Assembly: GCF_000949255.1 (NCBI RefSeq)
Contig: NZ_JXUW01000005.1
Location: 62,001-126,000, forward strand
DNA from: Ferrimicrobium acidiphilum DSM 19497
GTDB taxonomy: Bacteria; Actinomycetota; Acidimicrobiia; Acidimicrobiales; Acidimicrobiaceae
Direction of reading: 5' to 3'
Length of the DNA: 64,000 nt
This document shows positions 36,631 to 46,957 of the stretch, one piece after another. The notes beneath the pieces are model-generated. The model had not been told where the DNA came from. It made no database searches and saw nothing but the letters and a program-made list of their open reading frames with translations. Made by a program: the position numbers and the translations under genes. The first letter of the stretch is position 1. Each line of letters begins with the position of its first letter.

Positions 36631-37532
36631 TGAGCCACCTCTTCTGGTACAACTCGCAATGGCATCAGCCTATCGGCCTCACCTCTATAGATTCCTACAA
36701 GTCGCTGGTACTCAGGTTCCGGTCCGGCAGCAAGGACGACTACCTGTTCAAAGGCGGTGAGCTCTCTCGGCCGGTCGAGTGGGTGACCATGGCGTGCCAT
36801 CCTGAGGATCTCCTCATCTATCTCGTAGCGCCCGAAGCTTGGGAAAACTGCCGATAGGCTTAACCGATCCTCTCGCTCGATCGACATCGGGTCCTTGGCA
36901 GCATCTAGAGTAACCTCTCCGATCGACTCCCTTCGAAGCGATGACAGCGTCGCTCCCGTCTCCAGAAGCTCACCAAGATCCCTGGCGATAGAACGAATAT
37001 ACGTTCCTGAAGAACAAGCAATTCGTAGCTCGACATCGAGGAATGGACCCGACCTAGTAAGGCCGAGGAGCTCAATATCGTGGATCACCACCGAACGGCG
37101 CTCTAATGTCACCTCTGAACCAGCGCGGGCGAGCTCATATGCGCGTACTCCATTAACTTTGAGAGCGCTAAATGCTGGTGGGAGCTGTTGAATCGGGCCC
37201 TTGAACCTTTGGAGTGCTCGCCGCACCACTTCGGCGTCAACTCCGGCAGGCACCGGCCGAAAACCCTGGATTGACCCGGTGATGTCGAGGCTGTCGGTTC
37301 TCAATCCACAACGCACTACTCCGCGATAGACCTTGTCAGCGCCGAGCACAAAAGCAAGCAAACGAGACCAAGATCCGACGGCAACGATCAATAGACCAGA
37401 GGCTAGAGGGTCAAGGGTTCCACTATGACCTGCTTTACGCACCTTGAGCTGCCGTTTGGCGATACTCAGCGCCAGCTGGGAGGTTATGCCAACCGGCTTA
37501 TCGATGGCGTAAAACCCACCTGCCTCAGCCAC
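36627..37532 (-). CDS. truB: tRNA pseudouridine-55 synthase
   Basis: Isomerises U55 of tRNAs. The start is taken as GTG 37532, 4 nt after the rbfA stop, giving 301 residues beginning with VAEAGGFYAIDKPVGITS. The frame is open to 37604, but that part overlaps rbfA. Catalytic Asp lies in KAGHSGTLDPLASGLL; YRGVVRCGLRTDSLDITG and GTYIRSIARDLGE are family blocks, and a PUA-like end follows. The ribosome site is weak, so coupling to rbfA is likely. Confidence 0.92.
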   Translation of the reverse strand: MAEAGGFYAIDKPVGITSQLALSIAKRQLKVRKAGHSGTLDPLASGLLIVAVGSWSRLLAFVLGADKVYRGVVRCGLRTDSLDITGSIQGFRPVPAGVDAEVVRRALQRFKGPIQQLPPAFSALKVNGVRAYELARAGSEVTLERRSVVIHDIELLGLTRSGPFLDVELRIACSSGTYIRSIARDLGELLETGATLSSLRRESIGEVTLDAAKDPMSIEREDRLSLSAVFPSFGRYEIDEEILRMARHGHPLDRPRELTAFEQVVVLAAGPEPEYQRLVGIYRGEADRLMPLRVVPEEVAQ

Positions 37533-37536
37533 CCGG

Positions 37537-37893
37537 TTACCCAAGCTGTTGATGGTGACGACGGAGGACGGCCTCAATCTCCTCAGATGCTGCCAAGACA
37601 TCATCGACGACGAACTGCAGCTGCGGGGTACGCTTCATCCTCACCTGGCGCGCGATAGCCGCCTGTAGCTCGATGCGATGTTCATCAAGGGCGAGCTCCG
37701 CCTCTTCGGGAAGCGAGGCGAAAAAGACCAACGCGGAGCGCAGATCCGGGCGAACTCGCACCTCGGTGATGGTTAGCAGCTCTACTCGGTCATCGATATC
37801 GCCAATTCGCTCCAGCTCCCAGGCTACTACCTCCTGTAATAGCCGAGATACTCGATCGACTCTCTCATACCTGTGCGAACCCCTTGTAGCCAT
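37537..37893 (-). CDS. rbfA: ribosome-binding factor A
   Basis: 118-residue KH-like protein needed for late 16S rRNA maturation. Landmarks: RYERVDRVSRLLQEVVAWELERI, LLTITEVRVRPDLRSALVFF and RTPQLQFVVDD. It sits 7 nt after infB. Confidence 0.93.
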   Translation of the reverse strand: MATRGSHRYERVDRVSRLLQEVVAWELERIGDIDDRVELLTITEVRVRPDLRSALVFFASLPEEAELALDEHRIELQAAIARQVRMKRTPQLQFVVDDVLAASEEIEAVLRRHHQQLG

Positions 37894-37900
37894 TCGTCAG

Positions 37901-40606
37901 CTACTCCCTAGCGATCTCACGAAGCTCAAAGGTCTCGATCAAGTCACCGGCGTGCAGATCCTGAAAGTCAGATAGTCCGACGCCACACTCGAAGCCTGCA
38001 TTGACCTCGCGGACATCATCCTTGAATCTCCGCAGCGAAACAACGTTTCCCTTCCAGAGAATCACACCATCACGCAGGAAACGTACATGCGAACCCCGGG
38101 TGATGACGCCGGAACGGACATAACAACCCGCAATCGCGCCGACCCTTGGAATCCTGAAGACCTCGCGCACCTCGGCCTCGCCAGTTACGATCTCTTCGTA
38201 CTCTGGCTTGAGCATACCGACAACAGCCGCCTCAATATCCTCAATCACCTTGTAGATGATCTCGTAGGTGCGGACTTCGACGTGGGCTAGCTCTGCCGCC
38301 TCGCGAGCCCGTCGATCTGGACGCACGTTGAATCCAATGACAAGCGCGTCAGAGGCAGCCGCTAGGGCCACATCGTTCTCGGTCACACCGCCGACGGCCT
38401 TGTGGATGATAGCAAGGCCGACTTCGTCACGACCTAGCTTGCCAAGAGCGTCTGCGAGCGCCTCAAGACTACCCTGTACGTCCGCCTTTAGAATGATGTT
38501 CAGCACAGGAACATCACCCTTTTGAATCTGCTCGAACAGATCCTCTAGCTTGATACCGGAGCTTCCGATGGCCCGATTCGCATTTGCTGCTAGCCGTAGT
38601 CGCTGCTCACGTGACTCGGCAACCTCTCTTGCGCTCGCGATCTCGTTGGTAACTCGGAACTGGTCGCCAGCACTTGGTACCTCTGAGAAACCAAGGACCT
38701 GCACAGGAACCGACGGTCCAGCGATGTCGACCTTGTTTCCACGATCATCAACCAGTGCCTTGGCCTTGCCCCAGGCTTGACCCGCAACCATGGAGTCACC
38801 GACTCGGAGCGTACCCGACTGAACGAGTATCGTGGCCACAGGCCCTCGTCCGACATCGAGGTGGCCCTCAAGAACAGTGCCGCGCGCATGACCGGTTGGG
38901 TTGGCGTCCAACTCCAACACCTCAGCCAACACCAATATCTGCTCAAGCAGGTCGTCAATCCCCAAGTTCTGCAACGCTGAGATCTCGACGACTATCGTGT
39001 CTCCACCCCACTTCTCCGGCACAAGATTGTACTCAGACAACTGTTGGAGCACTCTGTTGGGATCGGCGTCAGCTCGATCGATCTTATTTAGCGCGACGAT
39101 AATCGGAACTCCAGCTGCCTTGGCATGATCGATCGCCTCAATAGTCTGTGGCATGACACCATCGTCAGCAGCGACCACCAGGATGACGATATCGGTCACC
39201 CCAGCTCCACGTGCACGCATAGCGGTAAACGCCTCGTGTCCAGGTGTATCGATGAAGGTCACCTGTCCGCCGTCGAGTTCAACCTGATAGGCGCCGATAT
39301 GCTGAGTGATTCCCCCTGCCTCACCGGCTACCACATTTGAGTTGCGGATTCGGTCGAGCAGTAAAGTCTTTCCGTGGTCTACATGTCCCATAACAGTGAC
39401 GACAGGCGGACGAGCCACTACTGCGTGCTCATCCTCGGTGTCATCGACGTCTAGATAACGCGCCGCGAGCATCGCCTCCTGCTCTTGACCAGCGTCAACC
39501 ATGCGAATCTCTGCGCCAAGTTCAGCGGCATAGAGCTCGATCATCTCGTCTGATAACGACTGAGTCGCGGTCACCATCTCGCCTTGGAGCAGCAAGAATC
39601 TGATCAGATCTCCGGCTGAGCGGTTGAGTTTGGGACCAACCTCTTGAGCTGTGGAACCACGCTCGATAATAACTTCATGATCTGGTATCGGTGCATTCGA
39701 AGGAACGTAACTCGATACCGTCGTAGGCTCGAGCTCTTCGTACTCTTTACGAGACACTCGCTTCTTGGACTTAGGACCACCACGGCCACGACCACGAGGT
39801 GCCGGCATCGGCCCCCCTGGACCACGCGCAGGGGCACCCCTACCTCCACCTCGGGGTGGGGGTGAACCGCGGAACCCTCCCGGAGTGGATGGACCTGAGC
39901 CTGTGCCCGGACCGGTACGCGCACCAGCCTGATCGCTACGTGGCGGACGATCATTTGGTCCCGTCGGACGGGCCGGGCGATCGTCGGGTCGACCAGTTCT
40001 CGGCATCGGCGGTCTCCCTCCCTCACGTGGAGGGCGAGCCGGTCGACGACCGCGAGGATCAGGGTTAGCCGCTGGGCGAGGTGGTGGCGGAATCGGGCGC
40101 CCCGAGAATGAAGTGAGTGGCTGGGGTTTACGAGCCGGAGGAGGTGGCACCGGCTGTCCAGACGGCGAAACCGGCGCGGCCTTCGGACGTGGAATCGCCT
40201 GTTGTTCGGTAGCCTCACGGGCAAGCTTGCCAGCGTTAGCAATCGCTACACGTTCGGCCTCTTCGCGCTTGGCAGACTCTTGCGCAATCACTGCAGCAAG
40301 GTCTCTCTTGTCCTCCTCGTCCTGAGGTTTTGCCTCTACGTGTTCCACGGGGGCTTCAGATGGAGCGGTCACGGGAGGCGCAGCAACAGCCTCTTCTGGC
40401 TCCGAGGGGGTACTCTGTGCCTCAGACCCATAGATGCCGATTCCCTCACGCTGGGCACGCCGACGTACGCGATCCGCGTGAGCCTCCTCAACACTAGAAG
40501 AGTGCGATTTGACATCTATCCCAAGCGCAAGACACAAGTCAAGTGCCTCCTTGTTGGAGAGGTTCAACTCCTTCGCAATCTCATAAACTCGTAACTTCTT
40601 AGCCAA
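37901..40606 (-). CDS. infB: translation initiation factor IF-2
   Basis: About 901 residues from TTG 40606 (GGAGG about 12 nt upstream; frame open to 40666, so the start is uncertain). It begins with the N-terminal IF2N helix set ([19 protein letters not shown]). About 220 residues rich in Pro, Gly and Arg follow, a typical actinobacterial linker. Then come a second IF2N and the GTPase: [41 protein letters not shown]. Domains II-IV complete it. It delivers fMet-tRNA to the 30S subunit. Confidence 0.94.
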   Translation of the reverse strand: MAKKLRVYEIAKELNLSNKEALDLCLALGIDVKSHSSSVEEAHADRVRRRAQREGIGIYGSEAQSTPSEPEEAVAAPPVTAPSEAPVEHVEAKPQDEEDKRDLAAVIAQESAKREEAERVAIANAGKLAREATEQQAIPRPKAAPVSPSGQPVPPPPARKPQPLTSFSGRPIPPPPRPAANPDPRGRRPARPPREGGRPPMPRTGRPDDRPARPTGPNDRPPRSDQAGARTGPGTGSGPSTPGGFRGSPPPRGGGRGAPARGPGGPMPAPRGRGRGGPKSKKRVSRKEYEELEPTTVSSYVPSNAPIPDHEVIIERGSTAQEVGPKLNRSAGDLIRFLLLQGEMVTATQSLSDEMIELYAAELGAEIRMVDAGQEQEAMLAARYLDVDDTEDEHAVVARPPVVTVMGHVDHGKTLLLDRIRNSNVVAGEAGGITQHIGAYQVELDGGQVTFIDTPGHEAFTAMRARGAGVTDIVILVVAADDGVMPQTIEAIDHAKAAGVPIIVALNKIDRADADPNRVLQQLSEYNLVPEKWGGDTIVVEISALQNLGIDDLLEQILVLAEVLELDANPTGHARGTVLEGHLDVGRGPVATILVQSGTLRVGDSMVAGQAWGKAKALVDDRGNKVDIAGPSVPVQVLGFSEVPSAGDQFRVTNEIASAREVAESREQRLRLAANANRAIGSSGIKLEDLFEQIQKGDVPVLNIILKADVQGSLEALADALGKLGRDEVGLAIIHKAVGGVTENDVALAAASDALVIGFNVRPDRRAREAAELAHVEVRTYEIIYKVIEDIEAAVVGMLKPEYEEIVTGEAEVREVFRIPRVGAIAGCYVRSGVITRGSHVRFLRDGVILWKGNVVSLRRFKDDVREVNAGFECGVGLSDFQDLHAGDLIETFELREIARE

Positions 40607-40684
40607 CGACGAAACCTGACCTCCACTGTATCGACTCAACGCCCACGTCGCCTGAGTCACTTGCAATCTCTATCATGCCCTACT

Positions 40685-40948
40685 TCAGGCGCCAAAGGAG
40701 TCCTTTAACCCAGCCAGTCTAGCCGGAGAAATGGCAGTCCTTAGTGCCTTCGATAAACGACCGCCCTTGAGGGCCTCATCGACACACGCCGGAGAACCAG
40801 CGCACACCCATGCCCCTCTACCGTTCTTGGCGCCAAGACGTACATCGTCCTCGTGCCACGCGAGCCGGATCAGCTGCGACGTTGGGCGCCGCTGTCGGCA
40901 ACCAACACACATCCTCACAACGACTCGCCTACTACGAGCCATCATCAC
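40685..40948 (-). CDS. ylxR: YlxR family RNA-binding protein
   Basis: 87 residues. The family signature is VRMCVGCRQRRPTSQLIRLA, later GRGAWVCAGSPACVDEALKGGRLSKAL, with Cys residues as in YlxR. Members bind RNA and modulate rnpB or tRNA processing in some firmicutes; the role here is inferred. Always between nusA and infB, as here; its start overlaps the nusA stop by 4 nt. Confidence 0.9.
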   Translation of the reverse strand: MMMARSRRVVVRMCVGCRQRRPTSQLIRLAWHEDDVRLGAKNGRGAWVCAGSPACVDEALKGGRLSKALRTAISPARLAGLKDSFGA

Positions 40949-42108
40949 TCCTCCAGGGAGACCTCACCGTCGGCCGCCGGGCTATCCGTCTCAGCTTCAT
41001 CATCGACAGCTTCCAGGTCGTCCGTCTTGTCTCGATCATCGACTCCTGCCGGATCGCCATCCTCGTCCAATACGTCGCCATCAAGCGATTCGGCGAAGTA
41101 GTCGCTATCCCGAGCAGCCTCACGATCAAGCGCTGCCACCTCGCTCTCGGCACGCACGTCGATGTGCAGCCCACTGAGTCGCGCGGCCAAGCGAGCGTTC
41201 TGCCCCTCCCGACCGATAGCGAGCGAGAGTTGGTCGTCTCCAACCACGATGAGTGCAGAGCGAGCGAGCTCATCAATACGCACCTCAAGGGCGTAAGCGG
41301 GCTGTATAGCGCGCTCAAGATACTCGACAACATCCTCCGAGAAGGGGACGATATCAAGTTTTTCACCCATCAGCTCGTTGGTGACCATCCTCACCCTAGA
41401 GCCACGGGAGCCTACACAGGCACCGACTGGGTCTACCCCGTCATCATTAGACCAGACGGCTACCTTGCTACGGTGACCAGGCTCCCTGGCGATCGCCTTG
41501 ATCTCAACAACGCCAGAGGCAATCTCTGGAACCTCCAGTTCAAAGAGTCGCTTTACCAAGCCTGGGTGTGTTCTCGACACCACGATCTGGGGGCCCTTGG
41601 CGGTCTTGCGCACCTCGACGATATAAGCCTTAATCCGCTGCCCTATCGAGTAACGCTCATTTGGAGGGCACTCGGTGTGGGGCATGATCGCCTCGATCTT
41701 ACCAAGGTCCAGGAGCGTAAAACGGGTGTCCATCTGCGACACGACGCCGGTAACGACGTCGCCTTCTCGACCTGCGTACTCCTCGTACTTCAAGTCGCGT
41801 TCTGCGTCGCGGATCTTTTGGAACATAACCTGCTTAGCTGTCTGCGCTGCAATTCGACCAAAATCCTTTGGCGTGTCTTCCCACTCGCGCACCACGTTGC
41901 CGTCGTCATCAAGTTCTTGCCCGAAAACCCGAATCTCACCATTATCTGGATCGATCTCCACATACGCCTCATCGGCTGCACCAGGCATTCGCTTATAAGC
42001 TGCCACCAAGGCGTTCGCTAATGATTCGAGTAGAGTCTCTATCGTCAGGCCCTTCTCCCGCGCAATCACCTCGAGAGCATCCATAAAATCCTGATTGTCA
42101 CGCGCCAC
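40945..42108 (-). CDS. nusA: transcription termination/antitermination protein NusA
   Basis: 387 residues from GTG 42108, which has AAGGAGG 7 nt upstream; the open frame to 42210 overlaps rimP and is rejected. N-terminal polymerase-binding domain, S1 domain (REGDVVTGVVSQMDTRFTLLDLGKIEAIMP), and KH1/KH2 (GACVGSRGSRVRMVTNELMGEKLDIV; LAIGREGQNARLAARLSG). A short acidic tail ends it (DDLEAVDDEAETD). The protein modulates pausing and termination. Confidence 0.95.
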   Translation of the reverse strand: MARDNQDFMDALEVIAREKGLTIETLLESLANALVAAYKRMPGAADEAYVEIDPDNGEIRVFGQELDDDGNVVREWEDTPKDFGRIAAQTAKQVMFQKIRDAERDLKYEEYAGREGDVVTGVVSQMDTRFTLLDLGKIEAIMPHTECPPNERYSIGQRIKAYIVEVRKTAKGPQIVVSRTHPGLVKRLFELEVPEIASGVVEIKAIAREPGHRSKVAVWSNDDGVDPVGACVGSRGSRVRMVTNELMGEKLDIVPFSEDVVEYLERAIQPAYALEVRIDELARSALIVVGDDQLSLAIGREGQNARLAARLSGLHIDVRAESEVAALDREAARDSDYFAESLDGDVLDEDGDPAGVDDRDKTDDLEAVDDEAETDSPAADGEVSLEE

Positions 42109-42589
42109 CGACCTGCCTCCTTCCATCCTTCTTTGAACTGTTGGCACCCCACTGAAAGAGGGTCGTAGCCTTATCAACCTCACGCAACGAGAAGCTCCGA
42201 GAGCTACCATCCACCTCTACCTCGATACGAGGCTCTGTCTCATCAACAACTCGCACCAACACCCCTTCGACAACGCCTTCACTCGACGTGAATCTAACGG
42301 TGCGTCCAATGGCCCATCGAAAGTGCGCAAGTCGCACTAGCGGCCGTTCAAGACCTGGGCTGGAGACCTCTAACGTGTAGCTATCTTCAGCCAAATCCTC
42401 GATATCATCGAGTGCCATCGAAACTAGCTTCGAGGCCTGAGCAATCTCGTCAAGCGAGGGGGAAGATGCATCAAAGTGTTCCAACCGTAGATCCAACACT
42501 CGTGCACGCCAAGTCGCCGATAGCACCTGTAAATCCATCGGAGCGACCACCGGATCGAGGAGTTCGATGAATGCTTGACCAGATAGCAT
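42098..42589 (-). CDS. rimP: ribosome maturation factor RimP
   Basis: Needed for 30S maturation. About 163 residues from ATG 42589 (AAAGGAGG just upstream; an in-frame start at 42604 is also open). Landmarks: LEVSSPGLERPLVRLAHFRWAIGRTVRF and LREVDKATTLFQW. It overlaps nusA by 11 nt and heads the rimP-nusA-ylxR-infB-rbfA-truB-ribF unit, just after the proS terminator. Confidence 0.93.
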   Translation of the reverse strand: MLSGQAFIELLDPVVAPMDLQVLSATWRARVLDLRLEHFDASSPSLDEIAQASKLVSMALDDIEDLAEDSYTLEVSSPGLERPLVRLAHFRWAIGRTVRFTSSEGVVEGVLVRVVDETEPRIEVEVDGSSRSFSLREVDKATTLFQWGANSSKKDGRRQVGGA

Positions 42590-42618
42590 GCATCCTCCTT
42601 TCACCTATCGACTTGAAC

Positions 42619-42642
42619 AAAAAACGTGGGCTCACGCCCACG
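42619..42642 (-). terminator. rho-independent terminator of proS
   Basis: On the minus strand: CGTGGGC, loop GTGA, GCCCACG, then six T (stem arms 42625-42631 and 42636-42642, T-run 42619-42624). It lies between the proS stop and the rimP start and so separates the two transcription units, unless rimP is reached by read-through. Confidence 0.85.
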
Positions 42643-42685
42643 CAGTCCCAATACTACGAATAATCCTTCATCAGTATAGCCGTTA

Positions 42686-44404
42686 CTATCGTCGTTCAGA
42701 TGCGAGCTCTCTGCCGAGTGCAACAACGGTCTCCACTACCCCTTCGAGGGCGACTTCAATGGTTCTGTCGTGGATCCGCTCTCGCACCTCCACAACACCC
42801 TTAGCTAGGGATCGCGCACCCACGATACAAAAAATTGGTGAACCGATGAGCTCGAGGTCACGCATGGCTACCCCGACCGAGACGTTGCGATCCTCCATAA
42901 TCACCGACAACCCTGCCTCGGAGATCGAAGCATGCAGTCGCTCGCTGATTGCGGTAACCTCATTGTCCTTAGTCGCACCCACCCCAACAATACTGACAAC
43001 AAATGGAGCGACTTCAAGCGGCCAAACCACTGCATCACCATCAGGCGAACCGTACTGTTGGGCGACTACGGCCGGGACTCTAGTTACTCCGATACCGTAA
43101 CAACCCATCCAATACGGCAGTTCCTCGCCAGACACGGAGTGAAAACGTGCGTGAGGAAGCACCGCAGAGTAGGTCAACCCAAGTTGAAAGGTATGGCCCA
43201 CCTCGACCGAACGGACAAGTGACAAGGAGGCACCACACCGCGGGCATGGATCTCCATCCTCAACCACGACGAGATTCTCGAAGCGATCTACACTAAAATC
43301 CACACCTAACCGAAGGCCCACGACATGAGAGCCGTGTTCGTTAGACCCACTTGCCCAACTTGGCCGAGTACGTACCAAGGGATCAGCAAGAACCTGCACG
43401 CGAGGCGACTGACCCTGAGGTCCTATATAGCCCTTGGCGAAACCAGCCATCTGGGTGTCGTCGGCTAGACGCATCCCGTGAGGAACGTTCAGCGTCCGAT
43501 CCCCAGGAAGTAACGCGAGCACCGGTCGGTCTGCCTCATCGATTAAAAGCATCGACTTGAGCATGCCGCCTATCTCCACGTCGACCCCTAGTGCCTGCAG
43601 TGCCGCGATCGCGCTCTCGATACCTGGTGCATTGGGTGTTGAATACGTCTTCGGCTCTACCTCAAGATCTACCTTGACGGGCTCGCGGTCTCCAGCCCGC
43701 GCCGCCTCGATATTTGCCTGATAACCACAGCTCGCGCAACAGGCAAAGTGATCCTCACCGATGGTGGAGGCGACCATAAACTCGTGGTTCACATCTCCAC
43801 CGATAGAGCCGGCATCCGCCTCGACAGGCTCAGCCTGCAGCCCAAGTCGCGCGAAAATAGCGAGATATGCATCGTAGAACTTTTGATAGGAGGAACGCAT
43901 CGCATCCCGGTCAACATCAAAGGAGTAGCCATCGGCCATGATGAACTCACGGGTTCTCATGAGCCCAAAACGTGCGCGAGGTTCATCACGGAATTTCGTC
44001 TGCAGTTGATAGACAAGCTTCGGGAGATCGCGATAGCTCTCGATGTCAGGACTCATCGCCTCAATAACCGCTTCTTCGTGAGTGGGTCCAAGAACGAATG
44101 AGCCAGACTTGCCCTCGACTCCAAAAAGGACATCGGCCATTTTATCGATCCGCCCCGTCGCCCGCCAGATCTCTACCGGCTGGAGCGCCGGCAAGAGCAA
44201 CTCCGCGGCGCCCGCCCGATCAAGCTCCTCCTCGATGATTCGCTCGACATTACGGAGAAGTCTGTAGCCCAACGGAAGGAAACTGTAGACGCCACTCGTC
44301 AACCGACGGATATAGTTGCCACGCAGCAACAGCTTGTGGGAAGCCGCCTCAGCATCCTGAGGGGTCTCTCGCAGACTCTTGAAGACGAGTTCGGATGTTC
44401 GCAT
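42686..44404 (-). CDS. proS: prolyl-tRNA synthetase (bacterial type)
   Basis: 572 residues. Class II motifs: motif 1 around SGVYSFLPLGYRLLRNVERIIEEEL, motif 2 FRDEPRARFGLMRTREFIMADGYSF, and motif 3 GIGVTRVPAVVAQQ. The insert between motifs 2 and 3 is the YbaK-like editing domain that clears Ala-tRNA(Pro) (LKSMLLIDEADRPVLALLPGDRTLN). An anticodon-binding domain ends it. ATG 44404 gives MRTSELVFKSLRETP; an in-frame TTG at 44413 is possible. Confidence 0.95.
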   Translation of the reverse strand: MRTSELVFKSLRETPQDAEAASHKLLLRGNYIRRLTSGVYSFLPLGYRLLRNVERIIEEELDRAGAAELLLPALQPVEIWRATGRIDKMADVLFGVEGKSGSFVLGPTHEEAVIEAMSPDIESYRDLPKLVYQLQTKFRDEPRARFGLMRTREFIMADGYSFDVDRDAMRSSYQKFYDAYLAIFARLGLQAEPVEADAGSIGGDVNHEFMVASTIGEDHFACCASCGYQANIEAARAGDREPVKVDLEVEPKTYSTPNAPGIESAIAALQALGVDVEIGGMLKSMLLIDEADRPVLALLPGDRTLNVPHGMRLADDTQMAGFAKGYIGPQGQSPRVQVLADPLVRTRPSWASGSNEHGSHVVGLRLGVDFSVDRFENLVVVEDGDPCPRCGASLSLVRSVEVGHTFQLGLTYSAVLPHARFHSVSGEELPYWMGCYGIGVTRVPAVVAQQYGSPDGDAVVWPLEVAPFVVSIVGVGATKDNEVTAISERLHASISEAGLSVIMEDRNVSVGVAMRDLELIGSPIFCIVGARSLAKGVVEVRERIHDRTIEVALEGVVETVVALGRELASERR

Positions 44405-44486
44405 GGATTCCAAGGCTAGCAGACACCTCAGTCCATGGACGACATCCTCTCGCGTTCTTACAGACCGGGCCTACGCTTGCCTTTGA

Positions 44487-45605
44487 TCAGCGGCGCTTTT
44501 TGTTTAGCCGCGCCTCGACTCCCTCTAGCATGATGGCCTGCGCCTCCTCGACGAGTGCCTCTACCATTCTTGCCTCTGGGACTACCTCGACGATCTTTCC
44601 TTTGATAAAGAGATGTCCTTTCCCCTTACCGGCGGCGATGCCAATATCGGCCTCGCGTGCCTCTCCAGGTCCATTGACGTTACACCCCATGACTGCGACC
44701 TGTAACGGGAGACCAAGTTTCTCAAGTTCTCTCTGGGCCTCAGTGGCCACTGCCACCACGTCGATCTCGGCTCTTCCACAGCTCGGACAAGCTATGAAAT
44801 CAAGCCCTTTGCGCTCTCGCAATCCGAGTGACTCTAGAAGTTGACGCCCGGCGCGCGCCTCCTCGATCGGATCCGCTGTGAGCGAGTAACGAATCGTATC
44901 GCCAATCCCCTCTGCCAACAGAGTAGCTATCCCAGCGGTCGCCTTTATAAGACCACCAGGCAGAGGGCCAGCTTCGGTGACCCCAAGGTGCAACGGATGA
45001 TCTACCTTCTCGGCTAGCAAGCGATAGGCCGCGATCATAAGTGCTACATTCGAAGCCTTCACCGAGAAGGCTACGTCATCGAAGCCAACCTCGTGGAAGA
45101 GCTCGAGTTCATGGAGCGCCGAGGCGACCATGGCCTCAGCGGTGATTCCTCCAAACTCCTTAGCAAAATCAGGGTGGAGAGAACCGGCGTTGACACCGAT
45201 CCTGATCGGGACGCCACGTGCCCCTGCCTCTCTCGCTACCAGCTTGATCTCCTCTGGTTTGCGCAGATTACCCGGATTCAACCTGAGTGCGGCTACGCCC
45301 GACTCAAGGGCAGCAAGTGCCATCTCGACATGAAAATGAATATCGGCGACGATCGGCACCGGAGAGCGTGGAACGATTTGGCGGAGCCCATCAGCTGCGT
45401 CCTGAGAGTTGCAGGTGCAGCGGACGATCTCGGCACCGGCAGCTGCCAGCGAGTAGATCTGAACCAGGGTTCCCTCTACATCAGCGGTCTTGGTCGTCGT
45501 CATCGACTGGACTGAGATAGGGCTGTCGCCACCAACGGTTACCTTGCCGACCTGGACGGCCCTCGAAACTCGACGCTTCGCCAACGTTACCTGTTCACGT
45601 GTCAT
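44487..45605 (-). CDS. ispG: 4-hydroxy-3-methylbut-2-enyl diphosphate synthase (flavodoxin/ferredoxin)
   Basis: Iron-sulfur enzyme converting MEcPP to HMBPP in the MEP pathway. 372 residues: GGDSPISVQSMTTTKTADVE at the start, the TIM barrel, and the [4Fe-4S] ligands in ACPSCGRAEID and VMGCNVNGPGEAREADIG. With dxr two genes upstream, this gives two MEP steps in one cluster, the conserved dxr-rseP-ispG order. Confidence 0.96.
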   Translation of the reverse strand: MTREQVTLAKRRVSRAVQVGKVTVGGDSPISVQSMTTTKTADVEGTLVQIYSLAAAGAEIVRCTCNSQDAADGLRQIVPRSPVPIVADIHFHVEMALAALESGVAALRLNPGNLRKPEEIKLVAREAGARGVPIRIGVNAGSLHPDFAKEFGGITAEAMVASALHELELFHEVGFDDVAFSVKASNVALMIAAYRLLAEKVDHPLHLGVTEAGPLPGGLIKATAGIATLLAEGIGDTIRYSLTADPIEEARAGRQLLESLGLRERKGLDFIACPSCGRAEIDVVAVATEAQRELEKLGLPLQVAVMGCNVNGPGEAREADIGIAAGKGKGHLFIKGKIVEVVPEARMVEALVEEAQAIMLEGVEARLNKKRR

Positions 45606-45628
45606 TGCAGCTCACTTTCATCATAATC

Positions 45629-46957
45629 CTAGCCAAATGGGTTAAAGATTGGATGGGTGATATCGAGATATAGCGAGGTCACGCCGATCAATAGAATGAT
45701 AGCCAACACCGCATAGGTAACTGGCATTAGCTTCATCACGTCTGCGTGATAACGGCGATTCTTTCTCGAACGGATGCGTTCATAGATCGCTATCACCACA
45801 TGACCGCCGTCAAGCGGCAAGAAGGGAAAGAGGTTGAACACGCCAACAAACACGTTTATCAAGAACAACAGCTCCAAGACTGCTGCGATACCAGCCCGCA
45901 CAGCGTCGTTAGCTAGATAGACGATGCCTACTGGGGATTCAAAGCGCGACTGCGATCGAGCGGAGGTGGGACTCGACGACGGGTGGACCACCTCTTGAGC
46001 ATAGGTGGCGATGCCATGTGGTGAAAAGTGTGAAAGGATCCCAGCTACCGAGCTCCATGCGTATGAACCCAATCCAGTCACCGCATGGCCCGCACCTGCT
46101 ACCAAAGAGTCGGTAACTGTCTTGGTGGTAGACTCTATAGTTACCCCAATCACTCCAGATCCATGAAGCGACTTGTAAACCGGATCGGTTCGAGCCAGTA
46201 CCGAAGCGCTCACCGGTACCACAGTCCTGTATAGAACCTTCGACCCGACTCGTAGCGTCAGATGGACAGGCTTGTTAGCGCTCGTCTCGATAATCTTGCC
46301 GAAGGTGGAGGTGCTAGGGTGATGAATCCCATTCACAGCCAACACAGTGGATCCGGCCGGGATGTGGGCTTGATAGGCCGGTGAAACAACATGTGGAGCC
46401 TTGGCTACCGAGGCGATATAAGTCCCTCCATTGCTGACCGCGAACCCAACACCAGACAGCAACACCCACAAGATTGCGAACGCCATTATAAAGTGCATCA
46501 AAGAGCCTGCTACGCTGACCAAGATGCGACGAGGAAAGGTCGACTGTCGATATGTTCGTGCTTCATCTTGAGGTGGCACCTCCTCGACGTTGGTCATGCC
46601 TGCAATGCGGACATAACCTCCAACTATCAGTGCCTTGATCCCATACTCAATCCCGCCTACCTTGAACGACCAGATTCTAGGCCCAAATCCGATAAAGAAC
46701 TCGGTCACCTTCATTCCGGATAGGCGAGCAGTGATATAGTGACCGAACTCATGCAGGATAATCATCGCCGCAATTGCTGCGACCACTACCAGCGTGGATA
46801 GCGCGTGGACATGCGCTGCGAACGCAATGATGGCAGCAATAACAATCAGGAACTCAATCAAGCGTCGACCAGAGAATGAACGCGCCTCCGCCAGACTCGG
46901 TTCTGGATTCTCTGAGGTATCGGCGCCGTCTACAGTATCGATACTAGGCATTGGCAT
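45629..46957 (-). CDS. rseP: site-2 protease RseP/Rip1-like (M50)
   Basis: 442-residue membrane zinc protease for regulated intramembrane proteolysis, typically of anti-sigma factors. Active-site HEFGHYITARLSGMKVTEFFIGFGP with HExxH, a PDZ domain in the middle (GSTVLAVNGIHHPSTSTFG), and the second metal motif NLFPFLPLDGGHV. A polar stretch (HPSSSPTSARSQSRFESPVG) precedes the last helices. Its start overlaps dxr by 14 nt. No anti-sigma factor gene is in the window. Confidence 0.93.
   Translation of the reverse strand: MPMPSIDTVDGADTSENPEPSLAEARSFSGRRLIEFLIVIAAIIAFAAHVHALSTLVVVAAIAAMIILHEFGHYITARLSGMKVTEFFIGFGPRIWSFKVGGIEYGIKALIVGGYVRIAGMTNVEEVPPQDEARTYRQSTFPRRILVSVAGSLMHFIMAFAILWVLLSGVGFAVSNGGTYIASVAKAPHVVSPAYQAHIPAGSTVLAVNGIHHPSTSTFGKIIETSANKPVHLTLRVGSKVLYRTVVPVSASVLARTDPVYKSLHGSGVIGVTIESTTKTVTDSLVAGAGHAVTGLGSYAWSSVAGILSHFSPHGIATYAQEVVHPSSSPTSARSQSRFESPVGIVYLANDAVRAGIAAVLELLFLINVFVGVFNLFPFLPLDGGHVVIAIYERIRSRKNRRYHADVMKLMPVTYAVLAIILLIGVTSLYLDITHPIFNPFG

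Noticed and set aside
39604-40242. 212-codon minus-strand frame inside infB
   Set aside because: It lies in the Pro/Gly/Arg-rich linker of IF-2, where biased codons keep several frames open.
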